Shown: positions 24,967 through 36,758 of the stretch, in pieces
Numbering within the stretch: position 1 is the first letter of the stretch
How the letters are laid out: the number at the start of each line of letters is the position of its first letter
Source of the DNA: Moringa oleifera
Taxonomy: Eukaryota; Streptophyta; Magnoliopsida; Brassicales; Moringaceae
Length of the DNA: 64,000 nucleotides
NCBI GenBank assembly: GCA_021397835.1
Contig: JAJFZO010000799.1
Span: 2,294,001 to 2,358,000 of the forward strand
Direction of reading: 5' to 3'
The notes under the pieces: generated by a model
Told to the model about the DNA's origin: nothing
The model's database searches: none
The model's input: only the letters and a program-made list of their open reading frames with translations
Position numbers and translations under genes: made by a program

Positions 24967-27108
24967 GTTCGGTATTAGAGCGCGATCTCGATCACCATTT
25001 TCTCAAACTTATGGTTGATCTTATCGCTGCCAAGGCCCGATGCCGGGAGGGAATGAGTTAATGCGAGAGTGTGTCGCTCAATTAGAAGAGATCGTTGGTG
25101 CATCATATGAGGGATCGACATGCACACTAGCAGCTTTGATGGAGACAATCACCCAGCGATAATCCTCGATGGTAAAGGACATCGAAAACCTCAAGGAGAC
25201 TATGAGGAGCTTGAGACCGAGATCATGTTGATGAAAAGGGCTACCCATACCTCAACAGTAGGAGCAAACTCTATTGTGGCTAAGCTAAAGGTGCCAGAAC
25301 CAAAGTTGTTCTCTGGAGAGAGGAACACCAAGGAGTTGGAGAACTTCTTGTGGGATATGGAGCAGTACTTCAAAGCTGCTCGAGTGCCCAAAAACGACTA
25401 GATAATGATCACATCCATGTACTTATCTAGTGATGCTAAGTTGTGGTGGCGCACCCGAATGCAAGATGATGCTATCATGGGAAGACTTAGCATCGATTCG
25501 TGGGAGGTACTCAAGAAAGACTTGAAGGAGCAATTCCTGCCATGTAACAAATCGTTCATGGCTAGGGAACAACTAAAGTGCTTGAAGCAGATGGGCTTAG
25601 TGCGCGACTTTGTGAAGGAGTTTAGTTCCTTGATGTTAGACATCAAAAACATGTCAGAGGAAGACAGGTTATTTAACTTTCTATCGAGCTTGCAGCCGTG
25701 GGCTCAAGCAGAACTGAAGCGGCAAGGTGTCAAAAACTTGCCTTTAGTATTTTTCGTGGCGGATAGCTTAGTGGATTTCAAGTATGTAGGTGATGCTTCC
25801 AAAAAAAGTGAGAAATGAGGGGAGGCTAGAAAGGAGATGAAAAAGCCCAATGGCAAGGGCAAGAAAAAGAAGAATGCCGAGTCCAGCCAGCCTCGGAGCT
25901 CATCCCCTTCGAAGGGTAAGAGAAAGAATATGGACCAAGGGGTTGCTTCCTATGCAACGGGCCACATAGAACACGCGACTATCCACGCAAGGAGAAGTTA
26001 GCAGCACTTATAGCAGCAGAGGATTTCCCTAAGGAAAAGGAAGGGAATGCCACAACTCTGGCGAACCCAATCCAATTACTGAATGCTATCACACCTAAGA
26101 ACTTGCAAAAAAGGTTGATCTATGTCTCGGTGAAGGTAAATGGGAATGATGCATTGACAATATTGGATACGGGAGCTACCAATAATTTCGTCATGAAAAA
26201 AAAAAGTGGGAAAGCTCAGGCTTAAGCTTTCTCTAGCCTCGGTCAATTTCAAAGCAGTGAATGTTGAGGTGAAGACAATATGTGGAGCTGCCACTACGAC
26301 CCTTGAAGTAGGCGAATGGAAAGGTACGTCCAACTTCACAATAACTCAATTAGATGGATTCGATGTTATCTTGGGTCTAGAATTCTTCAGATAAGTCAAG
26401 GCATCGATGACACCCCACTTAGGTGGATTACTAATGGCTGATGAGCGAACCCCAAGCCTAATCAAAACTGAAGCAGCAAGAGAGCTTTTGGTAAACAAAA
26501 AGTAGATTGGGTTATAATCTGCAAAGCAATTTAAGTCAGAACTGCAAAAAGGTGAAGTGATGATGTTGGCAGCATTATTCGAGGTGAAATCAGATCAGGT
26601 CATGGAGGTAACTAACGAGATTGCTGAAGTGTTGAGGAAATTCAACTGCAAGATGCCATCAGAACTGCCCAAGACATTGCCTTCGAGGAGGAATGTTGAT
26701 CATATGATCGAAAAGAAAGTTAGAGCAGTAGCTTACAAGTTGAAGCTATCGCAACATCTGAGAGTGCACCCAACATTCCACGTGAGCTTCCTTAAAGAGT
26801 TTCAGGAAGATGCCAATCACGGACGCAAGCAAGCTAAGCATGCACCGCGGGTAACTCGAGTTCAATTTGATAAGGAGATAGAGAAAATCCTTGATCATTG
26901 AACGAAGGGCTATAATGAGATGAATCGAAGGACATATTACTTAATCCAATGGAAAGGCACTAATGAGGTGGATTGAGTTGGGAAAAAGAGACCACATTGT
27001 GGCAATTCGAGGACTAAATCAAGGTATACCACAACACTAAGCCGACGAGGGCATCGGGCTTTTTTGGTGGGAGTGGTTTGTTAGACCCTTGAATCTAAGT
27101 GCCTTGCT
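24497..27108 (+). mobile_element. Ty3/gypsy chromovirus, internally deleted (+ arm of a fold-back)
   Basis: It has an LTR (24497-24966), a primer-binding site like TGGTATCAGAGC (24970-24981, as CGGTATTAGAGC), then gag from about 25100: VPEPKLFSGERNTKELENF, DAKLWWRTRMQDDAIMG, REQLKCLKQMG. Gag is interrupted by TAG at about 25399 and TGA at about 25816. Protease (LDTGATNNFV) is near 26160-26200. RT, RNase H and most of integrase are absent: the sequence passes from just after protease (about 26560) to an integrase C-terminal piece (LSQHLRVHPTFHVSFLKEF, about 26735) and a chromodomain relic (TYYLIQWKGTNEVD). A polypurine-like tract then precedes TGTTAGACCC at 27079, the probable start of a 3' LTR, cut after about 30 bases. 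It is a dead deletion derivative. Confidence 0.85.
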
Positions 27109-28613
27109 AGTGTGGCCTTCCACACTGGGCTCGCTTATCAGCCACGAGTAATCCACCTAAGTCGGGCATCACCGATGCCTTGGCTTGTCTAAATAATTCT
27201 AGACCCAAGATAACATCGAAGTCATCTAACTGAGTTATTGTGAAGTTGGACATACCTTTCCATTCGCCTACTTCAAGGGTCGTAGTGGCAGCTCCGCATA
27301 CTGCCTTCGCCTCAGCATTCACTGCTTTGAACTTGACCGAGGCTGGAGAAAGCTTAAGGCCAAGCTTTTCCACATCTTTTTTTGTGATGAAATTATTGGT
27401 AGCTCCTATATCCAACATTGACATTGCATCCTTCCCATTTACCTTCACCATGACATAAATCAACCCTTTCTCTAAGTTCTTGGGTGTGATCACATTTAGC
27501 AAGTGGATTGGGTTCGCCCGAGTCGTGGCATTCCCTTCCTGTTCCTTGGGGGAATCCTCTGCTATTATGAGCGCTGCTAACTTCTCCTTGCATGAACAGT
27601 CGCGTGCTCTATGTGGCTCGTTGCATAAGAAGCAACCCCCTTGGTCCATTTTCTTTCCCTTATCCTTCAAAGGGGATGAGCTCCGAGGCTTGCTGGACTC
27701 GACAGTTTTCTTTTTTTTGCCCTTGCCATTGGGCTTTTTCATTTTCTTTCTAGCCTCCCTTCGTTTCTCACCTTTTTCGGAAGCATCACCAACATACTTG
27801 AAATCCACCAAGCTATCCGCCACGGAAAATGCTGAGGACAAGTCTTTGACACCTTGCCGCCTCAGTTCTGCTTGAGCCCACAACTGTAACCCCGATAAAA
27901 AGTTAAACAACCTATACTCCCCCGACATGTTTTTGATGTCTAACATTAGGGAACTGAAGTCCTTCACAAAGTCGTGCACTGAGCCCGTCTGCTTCAAACG
28001 CTTTAGTTGTTCCCTAGCCATGAACGATGTGTTATATGGTAGGAATTGCTCATTCAATTCCTTTTTGAATGCCTCCCACGAATCAATGCTAAGTTTTCCC
28101 ATGATAGCATCATCCTGCATACGGGTACGCCACCATAACTTAGCATCACCAGATAAGTACATGGATGTGATCATTACCTGGTCATTTTCGAGCACTCGAA
28201 CAGCTTTGAAGTACTGCTCCATATCCCATAATAAGTTCTCCAACTCCTTGGCATTCCTCTCTCTAGAGAACAGCTTTGGTTTTGGCACTTTCAGCTTAGC
28301 CACAATAGAGTCTGCTCCTACTATTGAGGTATGGGCAGCCCTTTTAAGCAACACGATCTCAATCCCAAGGCTCCTCACAATCTCCTTGAGGTTTTAGATG
28401 TCCTCTACCATCAAGGATTGTCGCTGGGCGATTGTCTCCATCAACTCTGCTAGCGTGCATGTCGATCCCTCCGATGATGCACCAATGATCTCTTCCAATC
28501 AAGCTATACGCTCTCACATCGACTCACTCCCTCCTGGCATGGGGCCTTGGCAGCAATAAGAACAACCACAAGTTTGAGAAAATGGTGATCGAGATCGCGC
28601 TCTGATACCAAAC

Positions 28614-29340
28614 TGTCACACTGTCTGTTGCGGGATTAGCGCAACCCTAATGTGATGGCACTAAGTGCGTACACCTAACCAGCCCAACTTTCTAAGCCCA
28701 CGCCAGAACAAAGAAAGGGACAACAATCTAAAAGCAAAGTAAGGAGACAGTATTACGAGAACTCTTTCTCAACTTTTATTAAAAATAAAGGAACTTTTTA
28801 CAGAAGAAGGGTCTCTCTCTAAGAGTACTCAAAGCCTTTAGCTACCCATACACTTGAGCTTGTATTTCTCAATGTGTTTATAACTGAATCCAAGCCCCTT
28901 TTTTATACTAATTAAGGAGTGTCATACTCAAACACTCCCTCTTAGTTATCCTACATCTTTCGAATAGGCCACCCAATCTTGATCATGAATCTTTATCCCA
29001 TTGAGGCTTATCTTCAAAGTTTAGATAGCATCTTTCTTCCGCAAGGACTCTCCATGAGTCAAGGATCTTCGAATAGCGTCCTTCTCCCACAAAGTCTCTT
29101 CATGAGTCAAAGATATTTGGATAGCATGATCTTCCTGCAAGGACTCTCCATTTGGATAGCATCTTTTTCCTATAAGGACTTTCCATGAGTCAAGGTTATT
29201 TGGATAACATCCTTCTCTTGCAAGGACTCTTCTTGAGTTAAGGATCTCATCTCCTTTGAAGTGTTCTCTAAGCCTTCTTATCCGTTTTCAACCGGTTTGG
29301 ATAGGCTTGAGGAGGTGGTTTCTGTTCAGGACTCTTCTCG
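28614..29340 (-). repeat. LTR of the - chromovirus arm
   Basis: Reverse complement of the LTR at 24497-24966, starting at the TGACA beside the primer-binding site, but longer on the U3 side. The outer end near 29340 is approximate; the TGTTAGACCC terminus expected from 27079 was not found. Confidence 0.75.
29022..29245 (-). repeat. Tandem repeats of about 45-50 bp in the LTR U3
   Basis: About five imperfect units, each with 'ggatagcat.cttct', 'gcaaggactctcc' and 'atgagtcaagga', lie inside the LTR upstream of its TATA-like box. Such arrays in U3 often act as enhancers; that role is inferred here. Confidence 0.8.
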
Positions 29341-29768
29341 AGCCTTATCTCCTTTGGCTTTCAAGATAGACATCTCTTTTCGTAGTTTGTTTAAATGCAA
29401 AAACCTTTTAAATAGTATCAATTTGAAGACAGTTTCCTATGATGATTTACTATTTCTTCTCTCCATATAAGTAGATGATACTTGCTCTTTTAAAATAGTA
29501 AAACTTTTATATGCCAACTGAGATTAGGCACAGGCGTAAAGATGTTAAAATTTTCTACTGAGGCAAGGCTTATGGGTGTCCACCTCTAATGAGGTGAAGA
29601 TAAAAAGAATTTAATGAATTCAAAGCCGAAACAAAACTTTTCCGTTAAATTTTAAGCGAGTTCAAAGTAGGAATAAGGATTGTGTTCTTCGCCCTGTCCT
29701 CATCCCTCTCTCCATCCCCTTCCCCATTCTCGTCCCCGTTCACATCTACATTCTTGTTTAATATTTTA

Positions 29769-29799
<31 letters not shown>

Positions 29800-32370
29800 A
29801 TTAATATTAACATAATGACTAATTTTTAAGAAAATATTTTTATCAATTTTTATTAATTTATAAATTTAAAATAATAAATATGAATAAAATAAAAATTTCT
29901 TGTTTACACACTTAAATAGAAAAATGAGAATGTATCTTCTGAATAGAGATTTTTCATTCCCGTCTCCACTTCATTAAATAAAAAAAATGACAGTTGGAGA
30001 TTCATATTATAGACGAGGACAGGAATGAAGAAGACATCCCGCCTCCACCCCATCCCATCTGCATTCTTACACACGAGCAAGCACATCAATAAAAAAAGGA
30101 ATTGCTGAAATGTTTAGGCTACTGCAGAAGCATCCAAAAGGAAAAGATGACGTGTAATTTACAAGTGCAACTTGCCTCTCTCTCTTTGTTTTTTTCTTAT
30201 TTTTTTTATTACTAGGGCTAGAATCCATATTTTAAAATTAATTTTACATTTAAAGTAAATCAATTTGAAATTTTTAATTAAAAATAATTATTACATAAAT
30301 TTATTAATTATATTTTATTTTTTATTTTAAAATGTTATAAATACAAATCAAAATTAATTTTAATCTAATTTACATTAAACACAATACAATATTAAATATA
30401 ATTTTAATTTAATTCAATGTAATTTTATTCTATTTTATCTAATTCAATAATTCAATTTTATCCGCACATCAAAACTAAGCTTAAAGATATTAAAGTTTGT
30501 TTTCAATTCTGTTTTAAAATACATTTAAATTATTAAATTTGTACAAGTACAATTAAATTAGAAATTGAAGTTGGTGTGTACCATTATATTTTTTTTAGTT
30601 TGATATTTTTTTATTTATTATATAAAATTATTATTGCATATCTTAAAAGAGTTTAAATCTATTTTTTTTAGGTTAAAAATTATGTAAAATCTTGATTTTT
30701 ATTTCATATTATCATATAAATTCTGATGTTCAAAGAGTAACAAATCGAATTATAATCTATATCATAAATTTTATTAAAAAATTAAAAATAAATTAGAGAT
30801 ATTATATAATAAATTTTGATTTAAAATTTTTTATAAATATAAAAATATATTTAAATTACCATGACCAAAAAAAATCAAAAGTTCTTGAGAGCTAAAAATA
30901 TTTTTTAAAAAAAATTACATTATCAAAAATTTTAAAAATTTATAAATAAAAAATTATTCAAACTTTAAAGATGGATTCAAAATATGTTGTAAAATTTATT
31001 GGAGTTGTTTTTAAATATTTTAATAATAAAAATACTTTTATTTTTTACAAAAATTTGTAACGATGTTCAACTAAATTAAATTAATAAATCAAGTTCGATT
31101 CATTATTTTTTAATATTAATATTTATTTAATAATGTAGATAAAATAAAATTTTTATATTTTATTTTTTATTATAAACATTTACTGGTTAAAACATTTAGA
31201 CACTATAAAAATAAAAAAAAATCTAGTTAAGGTCTAACATTTAAGGACGCGGAATCCACTATTTCTACAATAAACATGAAACTTACATGATATATCTTTT
31301 TATAAAATTATGAAAAAGAAGGATGAAGGCTTATATATTTTCTTTTCAAATTAACTTGGGAAAACAGATAAAGGAGACAAGATTAAATCAATACTTATAT
31401 GATGAAATGCATTAGGTAAAAAAAATAAATAAATATTGATGTAAAAAATAAATTAATTATGAGTCAACAAAATACAATAATAATCTTATAAAACTACTGT
31501 CTTAAAAGGATAGTTTTTGTAAGCAAATAATTTAATTGAGCTCGGCCCATCTTAGTTATTGGTTTGTTACCCATACCAGTTTTAGAAAAGATTACACCAA
31601 AAACAATAATCTCATACAATTAGCAATTTATAATTACCCATCATTGACTGTTAACAAAATAAATTTTTTATGATACCCAACAAATGTTTGATAAAATGTC
31701 TTAATTGGAGATTTGCAATTTGCGAAATCTTTTACCATATCTTAACAAAAGGGAAATCTAGAGTTGGACTTTCTATATATAGATGGAAGAGAAAGTGGAG
31801 AGAAAAAGAAGTACCCATCTTGTTGTCTGGCAGAAAAAGGTCTGAGAAACAAGTGCTGTGCAAAATTGAAAACAAAGCAAAAAGTAAACTGAGTACAGTA
31901 GAAAGGCATACTGGGAGCCCATAAGCACATGTGGGATCACCCTTTTTTACAACGGCCCAATCATTATGCTTATCTTTACTTATTTTACAAATTTCTTCCG
32001 CTCCTTGCCAGTCATAGTTGTTTCTAGCTTTTCTCTTTACTCAGGTGCCGTGAAAATTGAAATAGGCATGGGACAGGGCAATTGCTTTGACCAAAACACA
32101 ATTATTTGGGCAGTGCTGTGACGCGCTTTCCAGTTCATTCACAGAAATGAGGTCACCGAAATGACCCATTTGGTTGTCTGTGAGAAACTTGCCTCTCCCC
32201 ATGAGATGAGAAATAAGATTAATACCAAACTACCATATGGAATATGTTAAGTTGTGTTAACTGGATGTCCACTACAGTCCGAGTAATAATAGAGTATCTT
32301 GCTTATCACTATCACACTACTAATAGAGAACAACAACAGCAGCAACAAGAACAGATATATATATATGTAT
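29341..32370. other. AT-rich intergenic DNA
   Basis: (AT)n with (GT)n at 29769-29799, a possible hAT-type relic at about 29690-30060 (polypyrimidine 'ccatccccttcccc' and 'accccatcccat' ends), then about 1.5 kb of very AT-rich DNA. 31670-32370 is less AT-rich and includes the 3' flank of the thaumatin-like gene. No other gene was recognised. Confidence 0.4.
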
Positions 32371-33697
32371 CTAGCGGTGATGTGGGCAGAAAGTGACCAA
32401 GTAGCTAGCAGCACGAGTGCAAGTGACAATGCTGGTTGGATCATCGTAAGCATACGAGTAAGCCCTGGGGCAAGCAGTCTTGAAGATCCTGGAGTAGGCT
32501 GTTGGCTTACAGGACTGAGGATTCCCAAAGGTTCCAGTACAGCAGTACCTGGGCGAGTTGAAAGCAAAGCAGGCGCTCTTGCACGCCACCACTCTTTTGT
32601 TATCGCTTGATCTCACCTGCAGTCCAACAGGGCACATCAAGTTCAGGTCGCTCACGCATCCTGCGGAGCTGCACTTGCCCGACCCTTTCAAAGGGGTGAT
32701 CGACATTGCTAGATTGTACCCGTCCACCAGGCTAACGTCGTAGTAATCTTGCTCTTGCCCTAGGGTGATCTCCGCCAAGGTGGCCGGTGGGGCGCCGCCC
32801 AGGCCGTTGCAGAAGAGCGAACCCCCGCAGTCTCCCGTAGCGCAGCGGCCTCGCCCAGATGCGCCGAAGGAGCAGCCGTGTCGACCCCAGAAACGGCCAG
32901 ACCAGAGCGCCGGGAGCCGCAGGGAGTAGGCCTTGTTTGGTGGAAGCTTGAAGCCGCCACGGGCCAGCAGGGGCTTGCCTGCGCTGGGCTGGATTCCTGG
33001 CCACACTGGGTGCTGGCACTTGTTGTATAGCGTTATCGTCGTTGCTGATACCTCAACTGTGAAAAAGAATCAAACTTTTGTATTAGAATCATGAAAGATC
33101 TCAAGCCCGAGGAAAGACTAAGCTCTAAGGAACATCGTCAATTAAGATCTTAGTTGGCTATGGTTGCGAGTGAAGGTGAGAAAACGAAAAGGGAAAAGGC
33201 TGACAAATTACAAAAAAGTTCTTCAAAGATGCCCATAGCATCCAATAGGCATGAAAGCCCAAATGCCAAACTAACATCTTGACAAGTGAAGCAACAAATC
33301 AACACTGACTTCAAACCTTTTGGGTTAGATACAGTAACGAAATCACAAAGGAAGTGACACAAAGTGGGTAACCCAAGGTTACTGCATCCTAATCCAAAGA
33401 GAAAACAAGAAAGAAGGGAAAACAAGCAAAAAGGAGGAACAACAAGTCCAAATTTGTTTCATGATTCTATTCAACAGGGTCTGCCACCAAGCAATGTACT
33501 TAAAACAAAATGTAGCATGAGCAAAACTGATCCGAAGTCACTATGCCAAAAGAAGAGCACCATGGCATTTGTAAACCTTGCTATCAAACAAGTAACAGAG
33601 GCACACGAGGAGGGAAGAGATAAAAGTTACCTGTAATGTGGGAGAGTAGGAGAGTGAAGAGGGCAAAAGGGAGCAGAGACCTCTGCATTACCGCCAT
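32371..33697 (-). CDS. Thaumatin-like protein (PR-5 family), two exons
   Basis: Secreted PR-5/thaumatin-like protein, a family linked to defence against fungi and to wall glucans. Exon 1 is 33697-33631 and exon 2 is 33056-32371, with GT-AG borders, for 250 aa. Residues 1-27 form a signal peptide with a hydrophobic core (SLLPFALFTLLLSHI); mature protein would start near TTITLYNKC. The family signature lies at about residues 91-118 (GRCATGDCGGSLFCNG, then ATLAE). The mature part has 16 cysteines, the full set for eight disulfides, including the YCCTG pair, and it ends YLVTFCPHHR. Normal length for the large (about 23 kDa) class. A single intron right after the signal peptide is common in the family. 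No transmembrane tail is seen, so it is not a kinase or GPI-anchored type. A TATA box is at 33808-33816. Confidence 0.93.
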
Positions 33698-33807
33698 GGC
33701 TGCGAGCTGCGGGAACTAGTTTGCTGAAGGGTGCAAAAGGGAACTTCAGGACAGTGAAGAAGCTGGTGCCCTAACACTCCCTCACTCACCACTTAACCAT
33801 GGTTACC

Positions 33808-33816
33808 CTTTTATAG
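33808..33816 (-). promoter_or_regulatory. TATA box of the thaumatin-like gene
   Basis: The - strand reads CTATAAAAG, about 111 bases before the ATG at 33697, a normal position for a plant promoter with a leader of about 80 bases. Confidence 0.65.
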
Positions 33817-35869
33817 AACAAAAGGCGAAAATTAGAAAATGGGCAACACGCCAACACAGTAGCAGCAGATTACTGATTGATATTTCTCCAGCTACCAATA
33901 AATAAACAAAGGGTGAAAAATGTGGACCTACACTGAGAGTACTTGACACTGTAACAATTTGAGGTGTAAAAACTAAAAACTAAAAACTAAAAGTAGGGTC
34001 CGCGTCTCCTGTCTCTCACAAAAACCTTCTTTTGGGCAGTACATCAACATTACGATGAGAGAAAGGAAAAGAGAAATCGAAGGGTGCATCTGGGGAATCT
34101 GATGATGACAAATAGCCCACTTCTCGAGGATTTGTCAGAACTAAAGTGGGGGATAGTTGTCTGCATCCAAAGTAAAAAAAAAAAGACAGAAAATCAATTG
34201 AACCAGAGAGAAAATTAATGCATGCAATCACATGGGGGAAGGAATCACTCTGCTGTCCACTAGATAGTACCCTATGAGTCTGCACCCTGCAGCATTTTCT
34301 TGCCTCTGGCGTTGTACAATACAAAAAACCTCATGGACCTTTTCGAGTAACCAAATATCCCTGGTTCCACGCACGAGCAGGGAGAAGGATAAGGCGCGTA
34401 TACTTTAAGCTCCATATCAAGCGTGTTGGCATCATTGCTAGGTGAGCTTGTTTTACTAATTGCGTGAATAATCCCTTCTACTGCACCAGTGACCACAAAA
34501 CCTCACCGTCACTGCCAAGGGAAAGAAGCTTGCACGCGCGGTTCCGCGTGACAGAGCTTCAAAGACATACATCCTCTAGTCGCTAGAGTTAGGTGACAGT
34601 GATTTGGTCTTCAAGATCTACTGCTTGGATTATTTAATGGGATAAAGACCTAATTGCTGCAGACTAGATGCCTATACTTCCCTGCAGAACTAACAGTATC
34701 CTTTTATAAGTTTATAAATTATTTGGACAAGAGATTTCATGTAAACTTTGGTAAAGAACTTAAATGAAACAAAATGCTAATGGTAGAAATTATGCAAAAA
34801 CTAGATGCAGACAGCTACTCCTACTTACTCTCTGACATTGTTAAAACTAAAAGGGTTGAAAAGTGTGCTTGCAAAGGCCTCCAAACTTTAGAAGATCTAA
34901 GGAACCAACTTAGCACTACAAGATTACATTGGAATGGTTGTCGTATAATGTAGTGCAGAGATCTAAAAGGTATTAAATAATTGGTACTTACTGTCTTACT
35001 CAACTACATGGAATAGCAGACGAACCGTCCATGTGAAAAATATTGATAGGCAAGAATCTCAGTGCGCATAGTGGGAGGTGTGGCAAAAGATCTTGCTTCA
35101 TGACATGGAGCAGAGAGTGGCATGGCATGAGCAAAGAGACAACACAGCCATTGATATTAAGATCAAGGCAACTAGTTGGGTACCCATTTATTTAAAAAAT
35201 CTAAAATTCAAATTCCGTTTAACTATATGTTTTTTAATTTATTTTAAATTAATTTTAATATTTAAATTCATCTCAAAGCCGTTTAAAACTATTCATATAT
35301 TATCTAAATTAGTACAAACTTATTTATTATATTTTTTATTTATATATTTAGTGAATTTAGTAAAAATATAAATTAACAAATATTAATAAAAATAAAAAAT
35401 TATATAATTTTTATTAATTAAAAAAGTTAAAACTTAATAATAAATTTTTTAAATCTAAATTTGAAAACTTAATATAACTAAAATTCATATTAAAAATTTA
35501 ACATAATTAAATTTTAAATGAAAAAACTCAACATATTAACACAATTATGTAAACGGGTTCGAGTAGTGGGTATCTATTGATCAAAAACTCGAATCCTACC
35601 TAAACCTGATTTTAGTATTAAATTTTAAGTTCGAACCCCTTTAAATCCGAATAAATATTGCTCAAACTCATCATATTAGGATTTGATCAAATCAGGTACC
35701 CTCATAAACCCAATCCATTGCCATCCTTAATGGAAAATTAGGCTTAGGTTTAATCACTAACAAGCAATAGTGTCATCATTGTATATTACTTCATATCACC
35801 TCAAACATCTATCACTCAAAAAAAGATGGTTCAGATTGAAAAAAATTAATATTTAAATTAATATTTGAT
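33817..35869. other. Thaumatin-like gene upstream region and AT-rich intergenic DNA
   Basis: It contains three copies of an 8-base unit (AAAAACTA) near 33967-33992. No further gene was recognised; open frames at 34016-34500 (-) lack recognisable content. From 35200 the sequence becomes very AT-rich. Confidence 0.4.
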
Positions 35870-36290
35870 TATTAAAAACAAAATCAAAAAGAGATAAGCA
35901 AAGACATATATCTTTTATAAATTTTGTGCAGAGAATTTTTGTAAGGATGGTTGACAACTCTTTATTTGAAGGCATCACATTGAAAATTTCAAGTGGATAT
36001 TAGAGAAAAATATCGAGGATCTTAAGTGATTGTTGTAGGAAATTATCTCGAAAATTTTATACTGACCTTGAATTTTCAAGGTTAATTGGATGTGACTAAT
36101 TTTGGGCTAAAGTGCCAATGATAGGTTTACAAATGGGAGCTTAGTGTAGTTAACTTACTAGGTTAAGCTAGCTTAGGGAACATGACACTAGGTTGGGTTG
36201 TTGGATGGTTGACGTGGAGTGAGCTGACTGGTTGGTTTTGACTCTAACGACATATATGTTTTTAATTGCTGGTATGCCTATCACAAGTAT
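35870..36290 (-). repeat. 3' LTR of the Tat-like element
   Basis: Shared phrases with the right LTR include 'tggatatta.ag', 'aaattatc.cgag', 'taatttt/aatcct..gggctaa/ctcaagttaa..gtgccaat', 'ggagct/ggaagcttgggctgattaactta' and 'acactaggt/ctaggtt'. Both boundaries are approximate. Confidence 0.65.
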
Positions 36291-36758
36291 AACACTTGCC
36301 CATGTGAACTGAGCTAAGTTTTGAGAAGTCTAGCTTCCATATTGTGTACTATTGAGCTATTGCTTGAGTGTTTTGTGATAGGTTGCAAGGAAAAAGTCAA
36401 TTATTGAAAAACATTGTCATTTTTTGCGATCTTTGATATAGGGGCCCAAAATGTTATTTAAATGTTGATTTGCCATCTTTGTGCCTGTTTGCATTTGGGG
36501 GTGCCATATGTTACCATTTAGTTAGTTATGCCAAACGAAGGTGATTATTGAAGGTTGAAAGCATTAATTAAAAATCATTCCATTCTTAAATCATCATTTC
36601 TTTCTTCACCTTTTTCTTTGGTTTCTCTTTGTTGTTTCTTTGTTCGACAGTGTCATTTCTTTGTTCATTTTTGCACCGATTAATTTCACACTTCCTTTTT
36701 TTTCTTTTAAATTAGTTGTTCTACCTTCGTATTATTTTTCTTTTTGCATTAAATAGTT

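Larger units (their letters stand above)
27109..29340 (-). mobile_element. Ty3/gypsy chromovirus, LTR-gag-protease only (- arm of a fold-back)
   Basis: Read on -: LTR (about 29340-28614), primer-binding site GGTATCAGAGC (complement of 28599-28610), gag and protease down to about 27130. The gag-protease frame is open from 28378 to 27107 (KVPKPKLFSRERNAKELENL, AKLWWRTRMQDDAIMGKL, zinc knuckle CFLCNEPHRARDC, protease MLDIGATNNFI). A TAA at 28394-28396 lies upstream in the same frame, and the protease motif reads D-I-G rather than D-T-G. By eye it matches the + arm (24497-26450) at very roughly 85-90 percent. Everything 3' of protease is missing. Confidence 0.85.

Noticed and set aside
24960..25120. 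Possible tRNA gene from the GGTATTAGAGC sequence
   Set aside because: It is a retrotransposon primer-binding site beside an LTR. No cloverleaf is present.
27480..28397. Open frames on + (131 and 156 codons) in the chromovirus - arm
   Set aside because: They are the opposite strand of the gag-protease frame.
31670..31924. 84-codon basic frame
   Set aside because: No family match or gene context. Probably chance in the thaumatin-like gene's downstream flank.
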